DNA of 43,651 nt from positions 1-43,651 of the forward strand of contig JAFLRM010000028.1 of NCBI GenBank assembly GCA_022511465.1, in the 5' to 3' direction. The position numbers were made by a program, and so were the translations under genes. The stretch comes from Acetatifactor sp. (GTDB taxonomy: Bacteria > Bacillota > Clostridia > Lachnospirales > Lachnospiraceae). Under the pieces are notes generated by a model that saw nothing but the letters and a program-made list of their open reading frames with translations, did no database searches and was not told where the DNA came from. Below, piece after piece: positions 1 through 6,577 of the stretch; within the stretch, counting starts at the first letter, position 1, and every line of letters begins with the position of its first letter.

Positions 1-1
1 A

Positions 2-154
2 GAAAGTCCTTACTTGGGTTGGGATTATAGTGATCCTGAAACCGCCGTTCTCGGAGTGGCATTTCACTCATTAGAATGGCTGTTTGTCAGGGTAGCACCG
101 ATCATCTTTATTGGTGCAATCACTGGAATTTTCTTAACATGTAAGAAAGAATAA
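2..154 (+). CDS. C-terminal 50 residues of a membrane protein (partial)
   Basis: An open frame enters from the left edge and ends at a TAA at 152-154. It codes for 50 residues with one clear hydrophobic stretch (roughly residues 20-46, including APIIFIGAITGIF) and a short basic-acidic tail CKKE. This looks like the last transmembrane helix of an integral membrane protein with a cytoplasmic or extracellular KKE tail. The start and any catalytic part lie outside the window, so no family can be named. No terminator with a T-run follows directly. The next recognisable object is the large inverted repeat at 218-436. Confidence 0.5.
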   Translation, partial: ESPYLGWDYSDPETAVLGVAFHSLEWLFVRVAPIIFIGAITGIFLTCKKE

Positions 155-217
155 AACTATAAAAGTACAGAAAGGAAAGCGGGCAAAGATTTTAGGTCTT
201 GAAAAAACAGATACGAA

Positions 218-436
218 GGGAGGCCTGGCTGCCTCTCTGGGACACTTCTGTAGAATGTCAATTTTTCTTACAGGGCGATTATTTTCCAGGGGAGCGAGGC
301 CACGGAAGGCCGAGCTAGGTCTCGTCGGCCAAGGAGGGCCGTTGAGACCGCCCCGTCAAATTAACAGAAAGCAGTTCGCCCTGTTTAGAAAAATGACATT
401 CGGAAGTCGTGTCCCAGAGAGACAGCCAGGTCTCCC
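218..436. repeat. 219-bp inverted-repeat element with nested hairpins (MITE-like or structured RNA)
   Basis: Two 61-nt arms (218-278 and 376-436) are imperfect reverse complements. Both share CCTGGCTG, CTCTCTGGGACAC, AATGTCA and CAGGGCGA in mirrored order; a non-matching patch of about 8 nt lies after GGGACAC. The 97-nt centre is itself structured: GGGG (289-292) can pair with CCCC (351-354), GGCC (298-301) with GGCC (308-311), and GGTCTC (318-323) plus CGGCC (326-330) with GGCCG (337-341) plus GAGACC (344-349). No convincing target-site duplication flanks it and no transposase is nearby. It fits either a miniature inverted-repeat element or a structured non-coding RNA. The rest of 155-583 holds no gene I can support. 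Confidence 0.7.
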
Positions 437-583
437 GGGATCCATATTTCGAGACTCACATTTTAAAAGCTATATCCAGGGGCACACATTGCAATCCCTG
501 CCTAAGCATGATAAAATAATTTCATTAAAAAGCATAGACAAGAGATATTTTAATATAGAAGAAACCATATAAAGGAAAACAAA

Positions 584-1546
584 ATGTTCAGATTTTTTTT
601 ATTCCTTCTCTCGCTGCTTTTCGGCTTTAGCCTCACCGGATACAGGACACCGCCGGAGGTAAAAAATGCGGGCGTAGACAAAGCCCTGCAGAACTACTTG
701 GAGAGTGTAGAAGCGCAGGAACAACAGGACTTCTACGGGGAGGAGCCGCGCGTGGAGCCTACGGACGAGCACGACAGACAGATGCTTGCACTCCTGGACG
801 AAGCCTGTGGTTCGAAAATCTATGTGTATGCAAGCGTGGATATGGATAAAGATGGCGAGAACGAGATGATCGGTGTGGCATACGATCACTTTTCTATCTG
901 GTATTGCAGCAGCAACCTTGAAGACTGCTATATGGTGCCGGGTGGATCTTCTTATGGGTACGATGACTGTAGGATCGAACAGATAGAATTTGATGAGGAG
1001 AGGCATATTGTCATTGACACCTACAATCTGTTTGGCACCGGTAAGGCATACAGCATATTGGCTCTGCACGACGGAGAGATAGAAATGCTTGTAGACGACA
1101 ACTATGGCTATGTATATATGAATGAGGAAAACGACATTATTCTCGATGTTGAGGCCTATGACGGAGAGTATGATAAGAGTTATGGGATCTGGACAACACA
1201 CACTTGGACAGACACCTATCTCTACTATGAAGACGGTAAATACAAAGAGTATGGCGCAGCGACGCTTTCCGAGAAGGATTTCCTCAAGTATGACAATGCC
1301 CGGGAACTGTTGGACGAGATAGAAAAAGAAAACCGAAACGAGAAACTTCTTGAGATACGCTATTCATACTTTATCAGGGAGAATGGCATCGTACATATTC
1401 AATGTGAGGCAGAACAAGAGGAATACATTGAATATTTCCACTATACTTATCGTGAAAAGGGAAACCGGCTTGACGTTGTGATGTCCAAAAATTATGGAAT
1501 CATGTATTCGTCTTTATCATGGCTGGACGAGGTCACATATCCATAG
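584..1546 (+). CDS. Secreted or membrane-anchored protein of unknown function
   Basis: A 320-residue protein whose first 18 residues are almost wholly hydrophobic (MFRFFLFLLSLLFGFSLTG), so it is probably exported. There is no lipobox Cys. The mature part is very acidic and rich in Tyr and Asp. Around residues 86-95 the run DMDKDGENEM resembles the Asp-rich calcium loop found in EF-hand or dockerin-like segments, a pattern common in secreted Lachnospiraceae proteins, but one loop is not proof of calcium binding. The start is supported by AAAGGA (571-576) seven bases upstream. It is followed 25 bp later by the metallo-hydrolase gene, and the two may be cotranscribed. I do not recognise the family. 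Confidence 0.75.
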   Translation: MFRFFLFLLSLLFGFSLTGYRTPPEVKNAGVDKALQNYLESVEAQEQQDFYGEEPRVEPTDEHDRQMLALLDEACGSKIYVYASVDMDKDGENEMIGVAYDHFSIWYCSSNLEDCYMVPGGSSYGYDDCRIEQIEFDEERHIVIDTYNLFGTGKAYSILALHDGEIEMLVDDNYGYVYMNEENDIILDVEAYDGEYDKSYGIWTTHTWTDTYLYYEDGKYKEYGAATLSEKDFLKYDNARELLDEIEKENRNEKLLEIRYSYFIRENGIVHIQCEAEQEEYIEYFHYTYREKGNRLDVVMSKNYGIMYSSLSWLDEVTYP

Positions 1547-1571
1547 AATATATTTTTATAAGGAGGCGCTT

Positions 1572-2216
1572 ATGTTAGAAAATGTCAGAGTACTATGTCA
1601 AAGCTGTGTCCGCATAGAAAGGGATAAGGTGATCTACTTTGACCCTTTCCGCGTGGATCGGGAATATCATGACGCGGATATCATCTTGATTACCCACGAT
1701 CACTTTGATCATTTTTCTCCGGAGGACATTGCAAAGGTACAAAAAGAAAACACTTGTTATGTTGCTCCGGAGAAGATGAAAAAGGAGGCGTCCAAGCTGG
1801 GTGTGCCCGAGGAGCAGATCTTCCTGGTCAAACCGGGGGAGCAATATACTGTAGATGGAGTCTCTTTTGAGACAGTGCCCAGCTATAACAAATTAAAACC
1901 TTTTCATCCGAAATCTGCGGGGTGGGTAGGATATATCATCACAATAAATAACATGTGTTACTATGTGCCGGGCGACATGGATGCCACAAAGGAAAGTAAG
2001 GAGGTCAAATGTGATGTGGCCTTTCTGCCCATAGGCGGCACCTACACCATGGCTTACAAAGAAGCTGCGGAGCTGGCCAACACGATTCGGCCCAAATGCG
2101 TGGTTCCCTTCCATTATGGAGGTGTTGTGGGGCAGAAGGAGGATGGAGAGCGTTTCCGTGAGTTATTGGATCCGGGAATTCAGTGTGAGCTTTTGATTGA
2201 GCGTTTTGGGGACTGA
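1572..2216 (+). CDS. Metallo-beta-lactamase-fold hydrolase (UlaG/YtnP-like)
   Basis: A 214-residue MBL-fold protein. The metal-binding signature THDHFDH lies near residue 42, followed later by the PGDMDAT segment (third ligand Asp) and a C-terminal PFHYGG His, as in L-ascorbate-6-phosphate-lactonase-like and related small hydrolases. The substrate cannot be told from sequence. The start was chosen at 1572 because AGGAGG (1561-1566) sits directly upstream; the open frame extends further 5' into the end of the preceding gene, but that part has no ribosome binding site. The protein has no signal peptide and should be cytoplasmic. It ends just before the AT-rich agr block and converges on the sensor kinase gene, with a 24-bp gap. 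Confidence 0.88.
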   Translation: MLENVRVLCQSCVRIERDKVIYFDPFRVDREYHDADIILITHDHFDHFSPEDIAKVQKENTCYVAPEKMKKEASKLGVPEEQIFLVKPGEQYTVDGVSFETVPSYNKLKPFHPKSAGWVGYIITINNMCYYVPGDMDATKESKEVKCDVAFLPIGGTYTMAYKEAAELANTIRPKCVVPFHYGGVVGQKEDGERFRELLDPGIQCELLIERFGD

Positions 2217-2240
2217 GAAATAATTCGCCTGGTAATTGTA

Positions 2241-3548
2241 TTAGCCTCTAAGAGCAATAATAGTATGAAAAGTTGATGTGGTATCGTCGTAGTACATTTC
2301 CATATTCCCATTATATTTGTGAACTATTTTACGGATGCTTTTAATGCCAAAACCATGCTTTGCTTTATCTGATTTATGTGTGATCAGTTTCTTATCTTGA
2401 CCTATAAAAGGATCTGTTCGGCAGGAATTTATGACAGTTATCACAATCATGGAAGTTTTGTCCCTTTTTTCTGCGTGAATCTCAATAAACGCTTCCGGGA
2501 CACGAGCGGCGGCAGCCAAAGCATTATCCAGCAAGTTACAAAATAGGGAAGTACTATCGTTTTCCGATAAAAAATCGACGGTTCCACTTCGGATATCTGT
2601 GTGAAAGGAAATGTGTTGCTGGTCACATTTCCTTTGATATCTGCATAAAATGGCATTCAGTAATTCGTAGTCACACAGGCGATAACTTTCCGTCAACTCG
2701 GAGGAAAGTAGTAATTGTTTAATATAGGTTGTGATTTTATCATATTGTTTTTGATCATTTAGTAGAGCTATGGATTGTAAGTGTTTTTTGATATCATGGA
2801 TCAATATGCTTTGGTTTTCGTGCTGTTCCAGAAGCATTTTATAGTATTCAACAGAGTCTGATTCTTTCTGAAGTAATAACTGCATATCTGTAAATTCTAT
2901 GTTTTTGCGCCGATTGTACTGATTAATTGCAAAAACAAGTAAGTTGATCGCCAAAAGAAAAACGGCACTCAGTGTGATCATCCAAGCAAGAAAAGGTGTC
3001 AAGGCGGCAATTTCACCAATACTAATGAGAGTAAGCATCACAAATATGGAAGTGATCGGGATCAAAACAAGGACAAAGGTAGTCCTGTCATATTGTTGTT
3101 TGCTTTTCTGCTTTTCCTTAAATATATGTATGAGAATGTATAATATGGTGAAATACATTATTTTGCTAAAAATAGTAATGATTGCCAGATTATAGAAATA
3201 TGTCTTCGGGGGTGCGGAAAAAAAGTTTGGCGTAAAGTCAGAAATAATACCATAAACTATTAGCTCACACATTCCCATGATAGCTGTTATGAGTGAGGAG
3301 TGGAGCAAAGCCAAATGCCATTTTATGTTGTATTGGGTAATTATAAAGATAAAATTTGCCCCTAAGAACATAACTGCGTTTAGCCATGTCTGCTCAAACA
3401 GAGCAACTATGAACAGTGTGAAATAGAGAGAGATCAGTGCAAAAAGCTTTTTTGAGGAATATCTGGGGACAAAAAGGTTGGAAGTATATTGTAATAGGAT
3501 GATCGCTTCTACTGTATAACTGAAAAAATAGCAAATAGCGTTATTCAT
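2241..3548 (-). CDS. AgrC-like sensor histidine kinase (GHKL family)
   Basis: A 435-residue kinase. The first about 210 residues form a polytopic membrane domain of six or so hydrophobic segments, typical of peptide-sensing AgrC-type receptors. A linker coiled coil follows (residues about 215-245), then the phosphoacceptor box HDIKKHL, the N-box NLLDNALAA, and a glycine box KHGFGIKSI close to the C-terminus. The ATPase domain lacks a long F/G2 region, as usual in GHKL kinases of the HPK10 group. The gene starts 5 bp after the response-regulator stop, so the two form a regulator-then-kinase operon on the minus strand. The expected ligand is the cyclic peptide made from the AgrD-like propeptide at 5062-5211; this is inference from position. 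Confidence 0.9.
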   Translation of the reverse strand: MNNAICYFFSYTVEAIILLQYTSNLFVPRYSSKKLFALISLYFTLFIVALFEQTWLNAVMFLGANFIFIITQYNIKWHLALLHSSLITAIMGMCELIVYGIISDFTPNFFSAPPKTYFYNLAIITIFSKIMYFTILYILIHIFKEKQKSKQQYDRTTFVLVLIPITSIFVMLTLISIGEIAALTPFLAWMITLSAVFLLAINLLVFAINQYNRRKNIEFTDMQLLLQKESDSVEYYKMLLEQHENQSILIHDIKKHLQSIALLNDQKQYDKITTYIKQLLLSSELTESYRLCDYELLNAILCRYQRKCDQQHISFHTDIRSGTVDFLSENDSTSLFCNLLDNALAAAARVPEAFIEIHAEKRDKTSMIVITVINSCRTDPFIGQDKKLITHKSDKAKHGFGIKSIRKIVHKYNGNMEMYYDDTTSTFHTIIALRG

Positions 3549-3553
3549 TATGG

Positions 3554-4261
3554 TTACCTCGTGCTTTCCAAATAAAGAAGATATGCCTCCTTAAACTTTG
3601 CATACTTTCGTCTGGTCAGGTAGGCATCAAGTTGATGATCCATTAGGTGAATTAAGGAATGGTCAAAATCTGTGACATGCTCAAAATTGATAATGAAGCT
3701 GCGGTGTGTCTGAAAAAAGCGGTTTTTTGGAAGCAGGTCAATCCAATATTGCATATTGTGAATGGATTCGAAGTTTTTTAAAGTGGTGTGCACAATTACT
3801 TTCCGGCCGCTGGCTTCAATCGCTATGATTTCAGAAGCTGGCAGAGTATTGACTCCGGCTTTGGTTTCTATGGGGATTTTTATGGATATCATATTATATA
3901 AATCAATAGCCTCTTTCAAATTACGAAATAGACGTTGCTTATCCAGGGGCTTAGATAAATATCGAAATACATGGAAGCGCATTGCTTCATCAAGATATTC
4001 AGAATAGGAAGTGACGATAAAGATAATAATATTATGGTTATTCTTTTTTAATTCATTGCCAACATAAATGCCATTCATCCCAGGCATTTCTATATCCAGG
4101 AAAAGGATGTCCTTGTCACCTTTGTCGGCCAACAGTGATTCTCCGTCAGAAAAACAAACCATTTCTGGGCATTTCATATGATTATGTCCGAAATAACTTT
4201 TTATATATTTCCTAAGTTGCTCAATCATAAAATCATCATCATCACAGATAAGGATTCGCAT
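3554..4261 (-). CDS. LytTR-family response regulator (AgrA-like)
   Basis: A 235-residue two-domain regulator. The receiver domain begins MRILICDDDDF, with the acidic pocket in the DDDD run, the phosphoacceptor Asp in DILFLDIEMPGMNG, a T/S switch in IFIVTSYSEY and the conserved Lys in YLSKPLDKQ. The C-terminal half is a LytTR DNA-binding domain (IIAIEASGRKVIVHT, then FFQTHRSFIINFEHV), as in AgrA, VirR and ComE. The start at 4261 is preferred over an upstream ATG because GGAGG precedes it at a normal distance and the upstream residues do not fit a receiver domain. It is cotranscribed with the kinase. The target promoters are unknown; the secreted-protein genes at 6088-11286 are the obvious candidates. 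Confidence 0.92.
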   Translation of the reverse strand: MRILICDDDDFMIEQLRKYIKSYFGHNHMKCPEMVCFSDGESLLADKGDKDILFLDIEMPGMNGIYVGNELKKNNHNIIIFIVTSYSEYLDEAMRFHVFRYLSKPLDKQRLFRNLKEAIDLYNMISIKIPIETKAGVNTLPASEIIAIEASGRKVIVHTTLKNFESIHNMQYWIDLLPKNRFFQTHRSFIINFEHVTDFDHSLIHLMDHQLDAYLTRRKYAKFKEAYLLYLESTR

Positions 4262-4294
4262 TTCATTCAGCCTCCAGAGTATATAATTCATTTT

Positions 4295-4324
4295 ATTATA
4301 CAATAAGTAGGTAGCAAAAAGCAA
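4295..4324 (-). promoter_or_regulatory. Candidate sigma-A promoter for the response regulator-kinase operon
   Basis: Read on the minus strand, TTGCTT (4324-4319) is followed after 18 bp by TATAAT (4300-4295), about 34 bp upstream of the regulator start codon. Other T-rich hexamers nearby make the -35 choice uncertain. Confidence 0.45.
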
Positions 4325-4419
4325 AAAAACACACGAAAAGACAATTATATGTTGATTTTGGTTGAAACCTAAGAAAGTTGAAAAGGAAAAAATAGCATTT
4401 GGATGTAATGGGTGTAAAA

Positions 4420-4779
4420 TTATAGGAAGGTGTGGTTATTCGTTTTTGTATGAGTTATATTATTTCTTTTTACGAGAAGTTCAATAAAATCTCTAGCAAG
4501 AATAATGTCAGATTGACTGCAAAGTCGCAGTTTGTCAATAATATCCTGTGGAATGTTATAAGCATACATTGTTCCTAGCAGTATATAGTCGGGTGTAACG
4601 TTAAGATGCTGGCATATTTTCACAAAAATGTCCCGACTAGGTTTTTGTCTTCCGTTTTCTATGGATGACATATGATTATTTGATATTCCAAGGGTTTCTG
4701 CTAACTCTGTTTGTTTCATTTTTAGTTCTTTGCGGCGGATTTTGATACGATTTCCCATCTCTCTACATTGAAGTTCCAT
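4420..4779 (-). CDS. XRE-family helix-turn-helix repressor
   Basis: A 119-residue Cro/CI-type regulator. Residues about 10-65 form the HTH_3 fold: the segment MKQTELAETLGISNNHMSSIENG holds the turn and recognition helix, and KICQHLNVTPDYILLG closes the domain. The remainder is a short tail with no recognisable sensor. The start is supported by AGAGGGTG about eight bases upstream. The gene is divergent from the agrD-agrB pair, and the 282-bp space between them holds a promoter for each direction and a palindrome, so it is likely to repress itself and the peptide genes. It is separate from the two-component operon but on the same strand. Confidence 0.88.
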   Translation of the reverse strand: MELQCREMGNRIKIRRKELKMKQTELAETLGISNNHMSSIENGRQKPSRDIFVKICQHLNVTPDYILLGTMYAYNIPQDIIDKLRLCSQSDIILARDFIELLVKRNNITHTKTNNHTFL

Positions 4780-4802
4780 TTAATTCACCCTCTTTACTAC
4801 GC

Positions 4803-4831
4803 TATATTTCTACTATTATCTTATCAGTCAA
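4803..4831 (-). promoter_or_regulatory. Candidate promoter of the XRE repressor
   Basis: On the minus strand TTGACT (4831-4826) and AATATA (4808-4803) are spaced 17 bp apart, just upstream of the repressor start. The -10 is poor and a second arrangement (TTTATA with TAAGAT) overlaps it, so the exact site is uncertain. Confidence 0.4.
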
Positions 4832-4855
4832 AATAGTATTTATAAAGAATTTAAA

Positions 4856-4870
4856 ACAGAAAAATTCTGT
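4856..4870. promoter_or_regulatory. Palindromic operator candidate for the XRE repressor
   Basis: A perfect inverted repeat ACAGAA-AAA-TTCTGT lies between the two divergent promoters. A further TTCTGT half-site (4906-4911) falls inside the spacer of the agrD promoter. Spacing and position suit a small dimeric Cro/CI-type protein; binding by the adjacent repressor is inferred. Confidence 0.55.
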
Positions 4871-4892
4871 AGAAATTACAATTTAATGCTTT

Positions 4893-4921
4893 TTAACATA
4901 ATAATTTCTGTTTAATATAAT
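4893..4921 (+). promoter_or_regulatory. Sigma-A promoter for agrD-agrB
   Basis: TTAACA (4893-4898) and a consensus TATAAT (4916-4921) are separated by exactly 17 bp. Transcription would begin near 4928 and give an AT-rich leader of about 130 nt before agrD. A TTCTGT half-site in the spacer suggests repressor control. Confidence 0.65.
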
Positions 4922-5061
4922 CTTTTTGTGTAAAAATCAATGTTTTATTCCAAAACTGAAGAAAATCATTCTATTCATACAAAAATATAGATTAATTAAA
5001 GGCTATATAATAATGTAATAGAAGCAAAAACCAATGGCAAAAAAAGAAAGGAGGACATGCA

Positions 5062-5211
5062 ATGATAGGTAAAATATCGAAGTCGCTTGCAAAGGGAACG
5101 GTATTGGTTTTAAATACATTTCTGCGTGCTGATGCAAATTCAGCATCTTGTATTATTTCATACCAGCCTAAAGCACCAAAAGAGTTAGCAAGGTTTAGGA
5201 GAACAAAATGA
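5062..5211 (+). CDS. agrD: AgrD-like cyclic lactone autoinducer propeptide
   Basis: A 49-residue peptide preceded by AAGGAGG at a good distance. Its layout is that of AgrD precursors: an amphipathic, basic N-terminal leader (residues 1-22, MIGKISKSLAKGTVLV onward), a small-residue stretch ending at Cys30 (NSASC), and a C-terminal recognition tail YQPKAPKEL followed by basic residues. The PK-x-P-x-EL tail is the hallmark that AgrB recognises. By comparison with known AgrD peptides, the mature signal probably closes a thiolactone between Cys30 and Tyr34 (ring Cys-Ile-Ile-Ser-Tyr), with a short exocyclic tail of unknown length. That ring is a prediction. Its stop codon overlaps the ATG that should start agrB. 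Confidence 0.88.
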   Translation: MIGKISKSLAKGTVLVLNTFLRADANSASCIISYQPKAPKELARFRRTK

Positions 5212-5220
5212 TCGAAAAAT

Positions 5221-5796
5221 GTGCAGATAAATATAGTAGATTGGCTGATAAGTTGCAATGTGGTAGAGAAAATAGACAAAGAATTATATAGTTACGGTGT
5301 GTATAGCCTCTTTTTGTCGCTTTCTCCATTACTGCTAGCTATAGGATTGGGGATTGGTATGGGGCGTATAAAGCAAAGTATAATGGTTGTCATACCATTT
5401 GTGATAATCCGAAAGTTCAGTGGTGGATACCATACACAGCACTTATGGACTTGCTTAATATGCTCATGTCTGCTATTGTTTCTGTGCGTTGTGTCATCAT
5501 TCTATGTCAAATGTGGATGGGAACTGGCAGGTATTACTGTTGGAGCTGCAATAAGTCTGATTGGCTTTAGCCCAATTGAAAGCGAAAACAGAGAGTTGAG
5601 CATAGAAGAAAGTATCCGTTATAAAAAGATAACAATGATGCTTGTGGCAATCTTTTTATTGCTGGATGTAACCTTTTTTGTGTTCCACTTGCATATATAT
5701 TCCGTTTGTGTTTCAATCGGAATTATATTGTCTGCAAGCTTACAGTTCCCTAGCGTTTTGAAAGGTTTGATGAAGAAATTAGAGCATCCTAATTGA
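5221..5796 (+). CDS. agrB: AgrB-family membrane protease (N-terminus probably frameshifted)
   Basis: A 191-residue polytopic membrane protein with the AgrB catalytic pair: His71 in KFSGGYH and Cys78 seven residues later (TQHLWTC), the same spacing as His77/Cys84 in staphylococcal AgrB. Four or five hydrophobic segments follow. AgrB removes the AgrD tail and forms the thiolactone. The only start in this frame is a GTG at 5221 with no ribosome binding site. An ATG at 5208 does have one (GGAG seven bases upstream) and encodes MIEK, the usual AgrB beginning, but its frame stops at 5291. Dropping one base of the A5 run at 5215-5219 joins the two into a family-like N-terminus, reading MIEN-VQINIVDWLI. 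Confidence 0.85.
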   Translation: MQINIVDWLISCNVVEKIDKELYSYGVYSLFLSLSPLLLAIGLGIGMGRIKQSIMVVIPFVIIRKFSGGYHTQHLWTCLICSCLLLFLCVVSSFYVKCGWELAGITVGAAISLIGFSPIESENRELSIEESIRYKKITMMLVAIFLLLDVTFFVFHLHIYSVCVSIGIILSASLQFPSVLKGLMKKLEHPN

Positions 5797-5842
5797 AATT
5801 TTTGTTCAGACAGGAAAGCGGTTTAAAAACAAAATAGAGGAT

Positions 5843-5897
5843 GCCAGTGAAGCTGGCGGTACAAAGACAGGTGGATATGGTTCCAACTGTCTTTTGT
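5843..5897 (+). other. Two hairpins downstream of agrB
   Basis: GCCAG (5843-5847) pairs with CTGGC (5853-5857), and ACAAAGACAG (5861-5870) pairs with CTGTCTTTTGT (5887-5897) with one bulged T. No T-run follows, so this is either a weak terminator for agrD-agrB or a leader structure for the downstream genes. Confidence 0.4.
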
Positions 5898-6011
5898 ATT
5901 ATAGATGTAACATCCAAAGGACAAAAAACTATAATACTTTTTACCTTAACATGAGGTCATTGTATCATAATAACTAAAAAGGTAAAAGCCATTATTATGT
6001 TCGCGTAGAAA

Positions 6012-6047
6012 AGTACCAAACAAGACCAAATAATGTCGTTTGGTACT
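6012..6047. promoter_or_regulatory. Perfect 10-bp dyad upstream of the lysozyme gene
   Basis: AGTACCAAAC (6012-6021) and GTTTGGTACT (6038-6047) are exact reverse complements separated by 16 bp, 40 bp before the start at 6088. It could be an operator or an RNA hairpin in the leader. The rest of 5797-6087 is AT-rich and holds no other element I can support. Confidence 0.5.
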
Positions 6048-6087
6048 AAGGGGGTTGAAATTATTACATATATGGAGATAATGAAAA

Positions 6088-6534
6088 ATGTCATTTATTT
6101 CGCAATTTATACAAAACAAAGAACTTGATGTAGTTACGGTAAGTAAAGGAGAAAGATACAAGATGATCAATACAAATTATGCAACTTTAGATAACAAAGT
6201 ACATGATCCAAAGCAGCAGATTAAGTTGTATCAAGCAATGAATGTACAGTCAAAGGATGCATCTGTACAAAAGGAAACGACAAATATTAACAACTCTGGC
6301 GTAATTCTTACTTTAAGCACCTCGTCATCCGTCTTACAAGTCGGAAGTAGAGGGGATGAGGTTAAGCAACTTCAAGAAAACCTTACAAAGCTTGGGTATG
6401 ATACAAAGGGGACAGATGGAATCTTTGGTAGTGATACAGAAAGTGCGGTCAGGGCTTTTCAAAAAGCGTATGGTCTCACTGTAGATGGCAAGGTGGGCTC
6501 CGCAACACAAAGTGCTATAGGCCAAAGCTCTTGA
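6088..6534 (+). CDS. Peptidoglycan-binding protein, 5' part of a frame-broken lysozyme gene
   Basis: A 148-residue product. Residues about 80-145 are a PG_binding_1 repeat (VGSRGDEVKQLQENLTKLGY, then TDGIFGSDTESAVRAFQ and GLTVDGKVG). The first 75 residues are low-complexity, with no signal peptide. An alternative in-frame start at 6163 has an AAGGAGAAAG-like site upstream. The frame ends in TGA at 6532-6534, yet the +1 frame is open from 6521 through the next start at 6578 and reads AKALDYYNKGILAVGSRG, a natural linker between two such repeats. Removing one G of the pair at 6520-6521 restores a continuous gene 6088-7456. Confidence 0.72.
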   Translation: MSFISQFIQNKELDVVTVSKGERYKMINTNYATLDNKVHDPKQQIKLYQAMNVQSKDASVQKETTNINNSGVILTLSTSSSVLQVGSRGDEVKQLQENLTKLGYDTKGTDGIFGSDTESAVRAFQKAYGLTVDGKVGSATQSAIGQSS

Positions 6535-6577
6535 TTACTACAATAAGGGAATTCTTGCTGTAGGAAGCAGAGGCTCA

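Noticed and set aside
255..572. Open frame of 105 codons
   Set aside because: It runs through the inverted-repeat element, has no ribosome binding site and gives a product of basic, low-complexity sequence with no family likeness.
4351..4383. Repeated GTTGA motifs (4351, 4361, 4377) as a LytTR binding site
   Set aside because: The spacing (10 and 16 bp) does not match the usual two 9-bp boxes about 12 bp apart, and the location is upstream of the regulator's own operon only.
5209..5223. TGA readthrough joining agrD to agrB in one frame
   Set aside because: The two frames are in register, but no stop-readthrough context or selenocysteine element is seen, and a fused product would be unusual; a one-base error explains the AgrB start better.
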